Source: Falsibacillus albus (GTDB lineage Bacteria; Bacillota; Bacilli; Bacillales; DSM-25281). Taken from it: 64,000 nucleotides of DNA. The stretch lies in the NCBI RefSeq assembly GCF_003668575.1, contig NZ_RCVZ01000006.1, positions 169,399-233,398 of the forward strand, given 5' to 3'. The position numbers and the translations under genes are program-made. The first letter of the stretch is position 1, and every line of letters begins with the position of its first letter. The notes below the pieces were generated by a model, which had not been told where the DNA came from, did no database searches, and saw nothing but the letters and a program-made list of their open reading frames with translations. Positions 33,795 through 42,277 of the stretch are shown here, in pieces.

Positions 33795-34859
33795 ATGGAA
33801 TCGATCCATTCTATTTTAAAATACCTTTCTGAAACGGGGAAAAAGTCTGTACTTGCTACAATCATCGATGTTGATGGATCAGCTTATTTAAAAGAAGGAA
33901 GCTTGCAGTTATTTTCCGAGGATGAAAAGCAGATCGGGATGATTTCTGCAGGATGTTTGGAACAGGATATAGCTGCCAGGGCAAAAGAGATGATGTTGAA
34001 TGGCCAAATGCAACAAACGATTGAATATGATTTGTCTGACGAGGAAGAAAGCGGATGGGGAAGAGGTGCAGGGTGCAACGGAACCTTACTTGTGTCACTG
34101 GAATTAGTCAATGAGCGATTAAGGGATGAATTAATGGTACTGCAAAAAGATTTGGCCAATGGACATTCGGTGATGCATACCAAATGTTTTTCTATAAATC
34201 ACGAACTGAAGGAATATTCTTTCGACATCGTTTCTGATGATGCGATGATACAAAGTCATTTATTGAAAAAAACTGGTTTTGATTCATCTTCTTATATCTA
34301 TCGTCAAATATTCCATCCAAAACCAAGATTGATATTATTTGGGGGAGGAAGGGATGCTGAGCCATTGTGTGCACTTGCTTCAGCGTGCGGTTTCTCTATT
34401 TGGATAGTGGATTGGAGGCCGGCAAGGCTGGTTCGATCAAATTTCCCGGCAGCAAATCGATTGCTTGAACTCCTGCCAGAACAAATACCAGGGAATATTT
34501 GCTTTAAGGAAAGTGATTATGTTGTCATCATGACCCATTTTTATAGATTCGATCAGCAAGTCATCAATCATGCTTTGGGAGCTGGTGTAAAGTATGTGGG
34601 GATACTAGGATCAAGGGACCGCACTCAAAAACTATTAGAAGGAAGGGAAATACCAAAGAACCTATATGCTCCTATAGGATTAAAAATCGGTGCTAAAGGT
34701 CCGGCTGAAATTGCAATCAGCATCATGGGGGAAATAATCGATGTATCTAGGAGAAAAGGAGAAAGGAGAGAGGCGGAAAATGGGAAAGATGATTGGAGTG
34801 CTCCTGGGGGCAGGAAAGAGCAGCAGGATGGGCAAAAACAAGCTGGCGATGAAGCTTAA
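33795..34859 (+). CDS. pucA: XdhC/CoxI-type maturation factor for xanthine dehydrogenase
   Basis: Cytoplasmic chaperone that sulfurates and inserts molybdenum cofactor into xanthine dehydrogenase. The N-terminal XdhC_CoxI domain (SVLATIIDVDGSAYLKEGS, ISAGCLEQDI) is followed by a C-terminal Rossmann domain (RLILFGGGRDAEPLCALA, VGILGSRDRTQKLL, GAKGPAEIAISIMGEIIDV). The ATG at 33795 follows GTGGGG. The family normally ends near GEIIDV; here about 36 further charged residues are read, and the last 80 nt overlap the start of the next gene in another frame. This suggests a lost stop codon or a recent frameshift. Confidence 0.87.
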   Translation: MESIHSILKYLSETGKKSVLATIIDVDGSAYLKEGSLQLFSEDEKQIGMISAGCLEQDIAARAKEMMLNGQMQQTIEYDLSDEEESGWGRGAGCNGTLLVSLELVNERLRDELMVLQKDLANGHSVMHTKCFSINHELKEYSFDIVSDDAMIQSHLLKKTGFDSSSYIYRQIFHPKPRLILFGGGRDAEPLCALASACGFSIWIVDWRPARLVRSNFPAANRLLELLPEQIPGNICFKESDYVVIMTHFYRFDQQVINHALGAGVKYVGILGSRDRTQKLLEGREIPKNLYAPIGLKIGAKGPAEIAISIMGEIIDVSRRKGERREAENGKDDWSAPGGRKEQQDGQKQAGDEA

Positions 34860-35478
34860 GCATGGTCCCGTCGGTCATTATGCCTTACGGTCAGCCTTGA
34901 TGTCGAATTTGGATCATATCATCTTTGTCGGTTCTGATGTTATACTCCCTTCATGGGTCTCGGGTGATTTGAAGAATGCCTTTCTGCAATCGCTTTGGTC
35001 CTATCATTATTCTCCTGAGTCATGTGTAGGCATGTCCCATTCCTTGAGAGAAGGCGTGAGATTCGCAGAAGCACTAGAGGCCACTGCAATGATGGTCATT
35101 TTGGCTGATCAACCATTCCAATCGGCAATGCTCCTCAATCGAATGATCATAACTTTCAACAAACGGCTTCCTCCTTTTCTCGGAACATCCATTCATTCTG
35201 CCACAATCCCTCCTGTAATTATTTCCGGTAAACTTTTTTCAGAGCTTCATAAGCTTCAAGGTGATCACGGGGCAAGGTTCTTACTTGAAAAATATAAAGA
35301 TTCTTACAGCATCATGGAGGTTCATGATCCATTTTATAATTTTGACATTGACACGAGAGATGATTTTGAAATGGCTGGGAGAATTGAGGCTGCCATGGAG
35401 AAAGAGAATAGTAAAAAGAGGGGAGCTGATGGACTTGAGCATCTTGGGGAAGAGCGTCGTTCGAAAGGAGGCATATGA
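34780..35478 (+). CDS. pucB: MobA-like nucleotidyltransferase (molybdenum cofactor cytidylyl/guanylyl transferase)
   Basis: Predicted to add a nucleotide to molybdopterin for xanthine dehydrogenase. The 232-aa protein starts with the NTP-transferase loop GVLLGAGKSSRMGKNKLAMK, and continues with MMVILADQPFQSAMLLNRMI (metal-binding Asp) and HGARFLLEKY; the acidic YNFDIDTRDDFEMA near the end is typical of the MobA-like family. The start is the ATG 34780 with GGAGAGAGG upstream, inside the end of xdhC. It overlaps the next gene by 50 nt. The last residues are strongly basic. Confidence 0.85.
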   Translation: MGKMIGVLLGAGKSSRMGKNKLAMKLKHGPVGHYALRSALMSNLDHIIFVGSDVILPSWVSGDLKNAFLQSLWSYHYSPESCVGMSHSLREGVRFAEALEATAMMVILADQPFQSAMLLNRMIITFNKRLPPFLGTSIHSATIPPVIISGKLFSELHKLQGDHGARFLLEKYKDSYSIMEVHDPFYNFDIDTRDDFEMAGRIEAAMEKENSKKRGADGLEHLGEERRSKGGI

Positions 35479-37753
35479 GAAGGTTACAGGAAAGGCCATG
35501 TATACAAATGATTTTCACCACAGTAATTTGCTGCATGCAAAGCTATTATTGAGCAAGTATGCCCATGCAAAAATCATTTATATCAAAGTATCAAAAGCAT
35601 GGGAGGTTCCTGGAGTAAAGGCGATTGTACTAGGACACGACCTTCCTTTGACAGGGGAGGAAATAAGAGATCGTCCGCCGCTGGCAAAGGATAAAGTTAG
35701 ATATTTTGGCGAACCAGTAGCTATGGTTGTGGCTGCCACTCCAATGGCAGCCAAAAGGGCAGCGGATCTGATCGAAGTGGAATACGATCTTCTTCCTGTA
35801 GTCAACTCTCCAACGGAAGCACTTGTCCCTACTGCCCCGCTTGTACATGAAAAACTAGAAACCTATTATAAAGATGAATTTGTTTATCCGATCCCTGGAA
35901 CGAATATCGCTAATTCGGTAAAAATCCGTAAAGGAAACATGGTGAACGGATGGGAAAAGTGTTCATTCATCGTCGAGGAAGCCTTTTCTTTTGCACCATC
36001 TGATCATGCGGCCATGGAAACCAGATGCGCCGTATGCGAAATTACGCTTGATGGGAAGGTCAAAATGATGACATCGTCCCAAGCCCCATACATGGTGAAG
36101 AGATTGATTGCAGACTATTTTTCCGTTGATATGGGACTTATTATCGTTGAAACCCCTTTTGTTGGGGGCGGTTATGGAGGTAAGGCTTCGGTACAGCTGG
36201 AATTATTGGCTTACCTTGCGTCAAGGGCAGCTGGCGGAAGAAAAGTGAAGATTTGGAATACACGGGAAGAAGACCTGATTACTTCGCCTTGCCATATCGG
36301 CCTTGATGCAAAGATAAGAATCGGCTGCAATTCAGATGGTCTGATAGAAGCGGCAGATATATTATATCTATTCGATGGTGGAGCATACTCAGATAAAGCT
36401 GCGGATTTAGCAAGGGCGGCAGCGGTCGATTGCACAGGCCCCTATTGTATCGAGAATATCAAGTGTGATTCTCTCTGCATCTATACAAATCACCCTTACG
36501 CAGCACCATATCGCGGGTTCAGCCATGCTGAACTTTTATTTGCGTTCGAAAGGACCATGGATGAGCTGGCCAAAAAGATGGGTATGGATCCTTTACATTT
36601 CAGGGAGATCAATGCCATCCGACCAGGAGATGCCACTCCTACACAAGTGAAGCTAAATAAAAGTAATATCGGAAACCTGCCTGCTTGTATCGAAAAACTG
36701 AAAAAATTGATGGAGTGGGAGAAGGGATTGATCGAACAAATCGATGATAATACGATCCGTGCAAAAGGGGTCAGCTGTGTTTGGAAGACATCCACAATCG
36801 ATCCGGATTCAAGTTCGAACGTCATTTTAACTTTCAATCCAGATGGCAGCATCAACATCATATCCGGGATCATCGAGATCGGAACGGGTACGAAAACGAT
36901 ACTCGCCCAGTTATTGGCTGAAAAATTAAAGATGGACATCGATCAGATCCATGTGCAGATGGAAATCAACACACAATCAACTCCTGAGCATTGGAAGACA
37001 GTTGCCAGCAGGGGAGTATTCATGGCAGGAAATGCACTTTTGAGAGCTGCGGACGATGTCATTGATCAGTTGAAAAATATAGCATCATGTATTTTAAGGG
37101 TATCTGCCTACGATTTGGAAGTCGGTTATGGTGAGGTGTACCTAAGGGATGATCCCAATAAGAATTTATTAATAAAAGATATTGCGTACGGGTATGAATT
37201 TCCGAATGGGAATTCAATCGGAGGACAGATTATCGGCCGTGGAAATTACATCCTTAGGAGAATGACCCATATGGATCCCGAAACAGGAGCAGGTCAGCTT
37301 GGTCCAGAATGGATAGTCGGTGCAGAAGGTGTAGAAGTGGAATATAACAAGCGAGATTTCACGTATAAGATCGTTAAAGCTTTCGCAGTGGTCGATATCG
37401 GGAAGGTGCTGAATGAAAAGGCGGCCATGGGCCAGTTGATGGGAGCGATGAGTATGGGGCTTGCTTTTGGAGGCAGGGAAACCTTTGTGTTCGATGAATT
37501 AGGCAGAATTCTCAACCCCCAGCTTCGAACGTACCGTCCGCTTCGATATGGAGAACATCCTGAATATCACGTTGAATTTGTCGAGACGCCGCAGATTGAT
37601 GCGCCATACGGAGCCAGAGGGGCAGGAGAGCACGGAATATTGGGAATGCCTGCCGCGTTAGGCAATGCCCTGTCCCTTGCGGCCGGAGTACAAGTCAATC
37701 AACTTCCACTCATTCCTGAAACCATCTGGAGAGCCAAAAAGGGGGAGTCGTAA
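35429..37753 (+). CDS. pucD: Xanthine dehydrogenase, molybdopterin-binding subunit
   Basis: Large catalytic subunit that hydroxylates hypoxanthine and xanthine to urate, 774 aa. Landmarks are SVVRKEAYEKVTGKAMYTND (start of the a/b hammerhead domain), VGGGYGGKASVQLELLAYL (molybdopterin region), PYAAPYRGFSHAELLFAFE, and the C-terminal GARGAGEHGILGMPAALGNA, which holds the active-site Glu of the molybdenum hydroxylase family. The start is the ATG 35429 after GAGGGGAG; the frame is open further upstream, but only as a shadow of pucB. It overlaps pucB by 50 nt and lies 1 nt from pucC. Confidence 0.92.
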   Translation: MDLSILGKSVVRKEAYEKVTGKAMYTNDFHHSNLLHAKLLLSKYAHAKIIYIKVSKAWEVPGVKAIVLGHDLPLTGEEIRDRPPLAKDKVRYFGEPVAMVVAATPMAAKRAADLIEVEYDLLPVVNSPTEALVPTAPLVHEKLETYYKDEFVYPIPGTNIANSVKIRKGNMVNGWEKCSFIVEEAFSFAPSDHAAMETRCAVCEITLDGKVKMMTSSQAPYMVKRLIADYFSVDMGLIIVETPFVGGGYGGKASVQLELLAYLASRAAGGRKVKIWNTREEDLITSPCHIGLDAKIRIGCNSDGLIEAADILYLFDGGAYSDKAADLARAAAVDCTGPYCIENIKCDSLCIYTNHPYAAPYRGFSHAELLFAFERTMDELAKKMGMDPLHFREINAIRPGDATPTQVKLNKSNIGNLPACIEKLKKLMEWEKGLIEQIDDNTIRAKGVSCVWKTSTIDPDSSSNVILTFNPDGSINIISGIIEIGTGTKTILAQLLAEKLKMDIDQIHVQMEINTQSTPEHWKTVASRGVFMAGNALLRAADDVIDQLKNIASCILRVSAYDLEVGYGEVYLRDDPNKNLLIKDIAYGYEFPNGNSIGGQIIGRGNYILRRMTHMDPETGAGQLGPEWIVGAEGVEVEYNKRDFTYKIVKAFAVVDIGKVLNEKAAMGQLMGAMSMGLAFGGRETFVFDELGRILNPQLRTYRPLRYGEHPEYHVEFVETPQIDAPYGARGAGEHGILGMPAALGNALSLAAGVQVNQLPLIPETIWRAKKGES

Positions 37754-37754
37754 A

Positions 37755-38600
37755 ATGCTGACGTTCCCTTTTGACTATTTCCGGCCAATAACGGTATCGG
37801 AGGCACTGCAAACAGCAGAATCGATCAATCGAAAGGGTGCTAAAGCGCTGTATTATGGTGGAGGAACTGAAATCCTCACTCTTGGACGATTGGGTATGTA
37901 TTATGCGGATGCCATGATCGATATTAAAAACATCCCTCTTTGTAAGGTTTATCAATCGGATGATGAATTTTTATATATCGGTTCCGCGCTTACATTGATG
38001 GAAATTGACCAGCAAGCCTTTTTCCCTCTTTTAAGAGATACTGTAAAGGAGATTGCGGATCATACATCTCGTAATAAAATTACAATCGGAGGGAATATCT
38101 GTGGGAAGATATTTTATAGAGAGGCAGTGCTCCCTTTATTGTTGACAGACAGCCTTGTCCTGATTGCAAGTCCCGGTGAACAGGAAATGAAGTATGTGAA
38201 CATTCATGACATTTTCAATCAGGAGATTCAACTTGCACGAGAAGGATTCATCATTTTATTTTCGATTCCAAAAAAGTTCATCACAATGCCCTATCACGCG
38301 GTAAAAAAGAGACAGCAGTGGGATACTGGCTATCCTTTGATCACACTGAATGGGATGAGGGTGGATGATGAAATCAGGGTTGCGGTAAGCGGATTATGTC
38401 CATTTCCATTTCGGTCATTGGAAATGGAGAAGAAGTTAAACATGTTTGGTGCATCTATTGAACATAAAGTGACTTCAGCGATGAATGAGCTTCCCGATCA
38501 GATATTGGATGACCAAGAAGGATCTAGCGAATATCGATTGTTTGTGTTTAAAAATATGCTTCTGGATATGCTTAAGACAATCGGGGGTGGTTTGGCATGA
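37755..38600 (+). CDS. pucC: Xanthine dehydrogenase, FAD-binding subunit
   Basis: FAD subunit passing electrons from the iron-sulfur centres to NAD, 281 aa. It shows the molybdopterin-dehydrogenase FAD domain: FDYFRPITVSEALQTAES, LYYGGGTEILTLGRLG, YIGSALTLMEID and ITIGGNICGKIFYREAVLPL. The ATG at 37755 follows AGGGGGAG. The gene begins 1 nt after pucD and its last 4 nt overlap the start of pucE (ATGA), so translation is coupled. It is slightly short but contains the whole FAD domain and the C-terminal CO-dehydrogenase-type domain. Confidence 0.9.
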   Translation: MLTFPFDYFRPITVSEALQTAESINRKGAKALYYGGGTEILTLGRLGMYYADAMIDIKNIPLCKVYQSDDEFLYIGSALTLMEIDQQAFFPLLRDTVKEIADHTSRNKITIGGNICGKIFYREAVLPLLLTDSLVLIASPGEQEMKYVNIHDIFNQEIQLAREGFIILFSIPKKFITMPYHAVKKRQQWDTGYPLITLNGMRVDDEIRVAVSGLCPFPFRSLEMEKKLNMFGASIEHKVTSAMNELPDQILDDQEGSSEYRLFVFKNMLLDMLKTIGGGLA

Positions 38601-39067
38601 GGTCTTCAGGCGAATATAAAGTCGCGTTAACGATCAATAATGAGGAGCGGCGAATTACTGTTTCATCTTCAGAAAGCTTATTGAACATGATCAGGACCAA
38701 ATTCGGACTGACAGGTGCAAAGCCAGGGTGCTTGAACGGGGATTGCGGAGCGTGTACGGTAATGGTGGATCAGGATCCGATCAAGTCGTGCATGATGTTG
38801 GCAGTTGAAGCAGAAGGAAAATGCATCACAACTATAGAAGGTTTGAGCCATGATCCAATTCAAGAAGCATTCATCGATCATTTCGCATTCCAATGTGGAT
38901 ATTGCACACCGGGCTTTATCATGAATATCCGCGCAATGTTATTGAATCACCCGGATGCAGATCCCTGCATCATTAAGGAATGGCTAGGGTCTAATATTTG
39001 CCGTTGTACAGGTTACAAAGAAATTGAAGAAGCGGTTAAATCGGTATTGGGGAATTCGGTTGGATAA
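38597..39067 (+). CDS. pucE: Xanthine dehydrogenase, 2Fe-2S subunit
   Basis: Iron-sulfur subunit, 156 aa, carrying both canonical 2Fe-2S clusters: the plant-ferredoxin type in KPGCLNGDCGACTVMVDQ and the all-helical type in FQCGYCTPGFIMNIRAML with SNICRCTGYKEIEEAV. The ATG overlaps the pucC stop. It is the last gene of the five-gene operon; no clear terminator was found before the PadR gene 107 nt downstream. Confidence 0.93.
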   Translation: MRSSGEYKVALTINNEERRITVSSSESLLNMIRTKFGLTGAKPGCLNGDCGACTVMVDQDPIKSCMMLAVEAEGKCITTIEGLSHDPIQEAFIDHFAFQCGYCTPGFIMNIRAMLLNHPDADPCIIKEWLGSNICRCTGYKEIEEAVKSVLGNSVG

Positions 39068-39144
39068 ATACTTATGGAAACCCCCAGATGGAAAAATTAG
39101 AAAAATCCTTTACAAAGAATTGTAATTTATATATGATGAAACCA

Positions 39145-39163
39145 TACCTCTTAATACTAGGTA
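39145..39163. promoter_or_regulatory. Dyad TACCT-N9-AGGTA in front of the PadR-type gene
   Basis: A short inverted repeat ends 11 bp before the start codon, placed after AT-rich sequence with a possible -10 (TATGAT at 39132). It is a candidate autoregulatory operator; part of it also acts as ribosome binding site. Confidence 0.35.
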
Positions 39164-39173
39164 GGTGATAATC

Positions 39174-39515
39174 ATGTTTAATCGAGAATTGGTCAAAGGC
39201 AGTACATCCATCATCCTTTTACAGCTATTGAATGAGAAGGATATGTATGGATATGAATTGGTCAAAGAAATGAATATGAGAAGCGACAATCATCTTCAGA
39301 TGAAGGAAGGAACTCTCTATCCAGCTCTGCACAAGCTTGAAAAACAGGAGTATATCCAATGCTACTGGCAGGAGCAGGAAAAGGGACCAGCCAGGAAATA
39401 CTATCGCATTACAGATGAAGGAAAAGTGATCCTCAATGAAAAAACGAAGGAATGGGATCAATTTGTCAAGGTCATGAACAAGGTCATCAGGAGAACCGGA
39501 CATGATTCAATGTAA
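39174..39515 (+). CDS. PadR family transcriptional regulator
   Basis: Small winged-helix regulator, 113 aa, with the PadR core: [59 protein letters not shown] and [14 protein letters not shown]. The ATG at 39174, 6 nt after AGGTGA, is preferred to the GTG at 39165. Its stop lies inside the start of the next gene (14-nt overlap). PadR genes of this kind often control the membrane protein encoded beside them. Confidence 0.92.
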   Translation: MFNRELVKGSTSIILLQLLNEKDMYGYELVKEMNMRSDNHLQMKEGTLYPALHKLEKQEYIQCYWQEQEKGPARKYYRITDEGKVILNEKTKEWDQFVKVMNKVIRRTGHDSM

Positions 39516-40143
39516 AGATCGTTACTTAAAAGAACTAGAGAGGGAAATGGCCTTCCATCCTGATAAAAATAACATACTGTCTGAATATGAGGTTCATGTT
39601 CAAGAGCTTTTGGATGAACTTTTAAAAGAAGGGATACCTGAAGTTGAATGGGAATTTTATTTATCTGATCGGATTGGCTATCCAAAGGAAATTGCAGTTC
39701 TTTGGCAGCAAGAACAGTCCATTACACCAAGGAAAACACAATGGATTTTTATGTTCATTAACCTTTGCTTATTTTTAGGGGGAAGCGGATTGACATTCTT
39801 GTACAATTGGCTTCATTGGACGTGGATTGATCAAATATGGTCCGGTATGACCAGTGTGACTTCTGTCATCATGTTGGTTTATTCACTATTTTGGGTTCTC
39901 CTCGGATATGAGATTGGAAAAGAATTCGGTCATGGAGGCAAACGGCTATTAATCCGGACTTTTATTTTTACGCTGCTTCCCAACTTGGTATTAATGTCAT
40001 TGACTGTTTTTCGGTTTATTCCGTATAAATGGTTCGAACCATTGTTGGATGGACCATTTATCCTGTTGTGCATCGTGATAACTTTATGCCTGTATCCCAT
40101 AAGCTGGGCAGGCTACTGCTGGGGAAAGAGAATTTCTGTCTAG
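39502..40143 (+). CDS. HAAS-like membrane protein, PadR partner
   Basis: Protein of 213 aa with an N-terminal soluble helical domain ([19 protein letters not shown] and [17 protein letters not shown]) that resembles the HAAS/DUF1700 domain found with PadR regulators, followed by four hydrophobic segments from about residue 78 ([20 protein letters not shown] onward). It starts within the PadR gene, so the two are translationally coupled. The role is unknown; membrane-linked sensing or control of PadR is the usual proposal. Medium certainty for the family. Confidence 0.7.
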   Translation: MIQCKDRYLKELEREMAFHPDKNNILSEYEVHVQELLDELLKEGIPEVEWEFYLSDRIGYPKEIAVLWQQEQSITPRKTQWIFMFINLCLFLGGSGLTFLYNWLHWTWIDQIWSGMTSVTSVIMLVYSLFWVLLGYEIGKEFGHGGKRLLIRTFIFTLLPNLVLMSLTVFRFIPYKWFEPLLDGPFILLCIVITLCLYPISWAGYCWGKRISV

Positions 40144-40164
40144 CAGTCTTTTTTTTCGATATAT

Positions 40165-40198
40165 ACATAGAATAACTATGTACATAGATAAACTATGT
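40165..40198. promoter_or_regulatory. Tandem operator: two abutting ACATAG-N5-CTATGT dyads
   Basis: ACATAG-AATAA-CTATGT (40165-40181) is followed without a gap by ACATAG-ATAAA-CTATGT (40182-40198), so the junction CTATGTACATAG is also palindromic. The array ends 3 nt before the AAGGAG of the next gene. The ATGT/ACAT half-sites are like those reported for PadR-family operators, so the PadR encoded at 39174 is a plausible binder; this is inference. Confidence 0.7.
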
Positions 40199-40218
40199 TA
40201 TAAGGAGTGAATATAGAT

Positions 40219-41679
40219 ATGACTGAACACGTGATTATGAAGAGTAAAATGGCAATTGCAGCAAGCTTGCTGATGGGGGTATTATACGAAATCGCATTTT
40301 TTCATGGTAAGATCGGAATTTCCTATCTTCTTTTTGTATCTGTTTTTTATCTAGTGTTTTTTACTTTGAACCGCAAAAAACTTTTTACCCATAAACGAAT
40401 GGGGATGTTAATATTGTTTTGTATTTGGTGCTTATCATTAGGATATTTTCTTTACACCAATCCCGTCTTTTATGGATTGAATTTGCTGCTGATCCCTGCA
40501 TTAATGATTTCCCATATTGTGTTAATCTCACGCGAATCAAGAATTGAATGGCAGCATTGGTCTTTTATTGGAGTGGTGATCGGCAAAATTTTTGGATCCA
40601 TTGCATTCAGTGCATGCAGTGTACGAAAACTGAGCCAATATATGAAATCAAATGTTCATCATCGGTCCTACAAAGTGCTGGCAAAAATTATTGCGGGACT
40701 ATTGATTTCCATTCCAATATTAGTTCTCGTTACCACTTTGTTAAGTTCTGCGGATGAAAAATTCAGTGAAATCATCAAAATGATGCCAAATACATTTGGG
40801 GATTTCAATATTGTTGAGTACGGATTCAGAACGGTAATCGCTTTTGGATTCGCCTTTATATTGTTTGGTTTTTTACATGTCATTCATCAAAAAAGTTCAC
40901 TGGAGCAGCTTTCTGCAAAAACTGATAATATGTTTTCGATAGATGCAATCATCTCGCTTATCGTCCTGTTCTCGATCAATGGGATGTACCTTTTGTTTAT
41001 ATTCGTTCAATTTAAGTATTTCTTCAGTGGGACGCTTCAAAGCGATTATACTTATGCAGAATATGCACGACGCGGGTTTTTCGAGTTGGTATTTGTCACA
41101 ATTGTGAACTTGACACTGTTGAATACCATTCTATCGTTTACGGTATACCGAAAAAGTCTTTTGAAATATTTATTAAAGGGATTGTTGTCGCTCCTTGTTG
41201 TTTCCAGCGGGATCATCCTTTGTTCCGCATTTCTTCGTCTATCGCTTTATGAGGATGCTTACGGCTACACGTTTTTAAGGATGGCCGTGCATGCATTCAT
41301 GGTGTTCTTGTTCATTGTATTTGCCTATACATTAACCCGCGTTTGGATTGACCGGCTTTCATTGATGAGGTTTTATATTATCACCGGGCTCCTCTTTTAC
41401 TCGATCATGAATATGATCAATATTGAAAGTATCGTCGTTTCCAAAAATATTGAACGGTTCGAGAGCACAGGAAAAATAGATCTACAATACTTAAGTCAAA
41501 CGGATGAGGGAATAGAAGCCATGATTCAGTTATATCAAAAGAGTCCGAATGACCCTCAGTTAAAAAAGATCCTGTCGGAGAAAAAACAAGCTGTAATCAA
41601 CTCTGAACAACCATGGCAATCCTATAACATCCAATCCGAAAGAACAAAAAAACAACTCACCAGCCTCCGTCTAAAATAA
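40219..41679 (+). CDS. DUF4153/DUF4173 family polytopic membrane protein
   Basis: Integral membrane protein of 486 aa with about ten hydrophobic segments, from MAIAASLLMGVLYEIAFF to FYIITGLLFYSIMNMINI. The loop TRVWIDRLSLMRFY and the following SIVVSKNIERFESTGKIDLQ stretch are typical of the DUF4153/4173 group, which ends in a soluble tail. Function is unknown. The chosen start is the ATG 40219; an in-frame GTG at 40207 overlaps the AAGGAG. It lies behind the tandem dyad operator and is probably the controlled target of that site. Confidence 0.75.
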   Translation: MTEHVIMKSKMAIAASLLMGVLYEIAFFHGKIGISYLLFVSVFYLVFFTLNRKKLFTHKRMGMLILFCIWCLSLGYFLYTNPVFYGLNLLLIPALMISHIVLISRESRIEWQHWSFIGVVIGKIFGSIAFSACSVRKLSQYMKSNVHHRSYKVLAKIIAGLLISIPILVLVTTLLSSADEKFSEIIKMMPNTFGDFNIVEYGFRTVIAFGFAFILFGFLHVIHQKSSLEQLSAKTDNMFSIDAIISLIVLFSINGMYLLFIFVQFKYFFSGTLQSDYTYAEYARRGFFELVFVTIVNLTLLNTILSFTVYRKSLLKYLLKGLLSLLVVSSGIILCSAFLRLSLYEDAYGYTFLRMAVHAFMVFLFIVFAYTLTRVWIDRLSLMRFYIITGLLFYSIMNMINIESIVVSKNIERFESTGKIDLQYLSQTDEGIEAMIQLYQKSPNDPQLKKILSEKKQAVINSEQPWQSYNIQSERTKKQLTSLRLK

Positions 41680-41693
41680 CGGCCCTGTACCAA

Positions 41694-41706
41694 GGTGCCT
41701 GGCACC
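41694..41706. repeat. 13-bp palindrome GGTGCCTGGCACC
   Basis: Perfect palindrome of the kind scattered through Bacillaceae genomes. It sits between the DUF4153 and Spo0M-like genes within a larger partial hairpin (CCCTG...CAGGG). There is no T-tract, so it is not a clear terminator. Confidence 0.5.
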
Positions 41707-41780
41707 AAAGTGCAGGGGTGGTTTGAAATCGGTGCTGCTGGTATATTGTTAGTAGAATGGATGAAAGGGTGGTGTGCGCA

Positions 41781-42188
41781 ATGTGGAAGGAGTTTTTGTC
41801 AAGCATCGGGATTGGGAATATGAAAGTGGATACGATCGTTCGTAATCCAAGACTGAGTAGGAAGGATAGAATCGAAGGGGAAATTGTGATTTACGGGGGG
41901 AATATCGTTCAAAAGGTGGATGCCATTCTGCTTTCGTTGTTATACAGATATGAGGAAATCAAAGAAGACAGTGATTTTACCCAACATGAAAGAGAAATCA
42001 TGGAGAAAAGCATAAGTGATATTGGCAAAATCAAGCCGAAAGAAACGAAGCGCATTCCTTTTGAAATCGCCTTGGAAAGTGATCATCCTCTCACACATGG
42101 ATCATCTGAAACCGTGTTAAGAACGATTTTATTAATCCCTAATTCCATCAACCCTCAGGATGAAGACACGATAGTCGTAGTGGAATAA
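41781..42188 (+). CDS. Short Spo0M-like protein (arrestin-like N-domain only)
   Basis: Product of 135 aa with WKEFLSSIGIGNMKVDTIV, EGEIVIYGGNIVQKVDAILL and KPKETKRIPFEI, matching the N-terminal arrestin-like domain of the sporulation-control protein Spo0M. Spo0M is about 258 aa, so the second half is missing here; the stop is clean and is followed by a strong terminator, so it is a short form or a fixed truncation. The ATG at 41781 follows AGGGTGG; an ATG at 41757 is also in frame. Confidence 0.75.
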   Translation: MWKEFLSSIGIGNMKVDTIVRNPRLSRKDRIEGEIVIYGGNIVQKVDAILLSLLYRYEEIKEDSDFTQHEREIMEKSISDIGKIKPKETKRIPFEIALESDHPLTHGSSETVLRTILLIPNSINPQDEDTIVVVE

Positions 42189-42214
42189 ATTTGAAAAACA
42201 AGTAAAAAATGATT

Positions 42215-42260
42215 GCAAAAAGAGTCATTAAGTGTAAAAATACACTTAATGACTCTTTTG
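42215..42260 (+). terminator. Intrinsic terminator after the Spo0M-like gene
   Basis: CAAAAAGAGTCATTAAGTGTA and TACACTTAATGACTCTTTTG are fully complementary over 19-20 bp around AAAAA. It separates the Spo0M-like gene from the FAD oxidoreductase gene. Confidence 0.9.
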
Positions 42261-42277
42261 TTATTAGGAGTGGTGTG

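Noticed and set aside
35261..35428. N-terminal extension of the molybdopterin subunit gene
   Set aside because: This part overlaps pucB in another frame and has no family similarity; the ATG at 35429 has a clear ribosome binding site.
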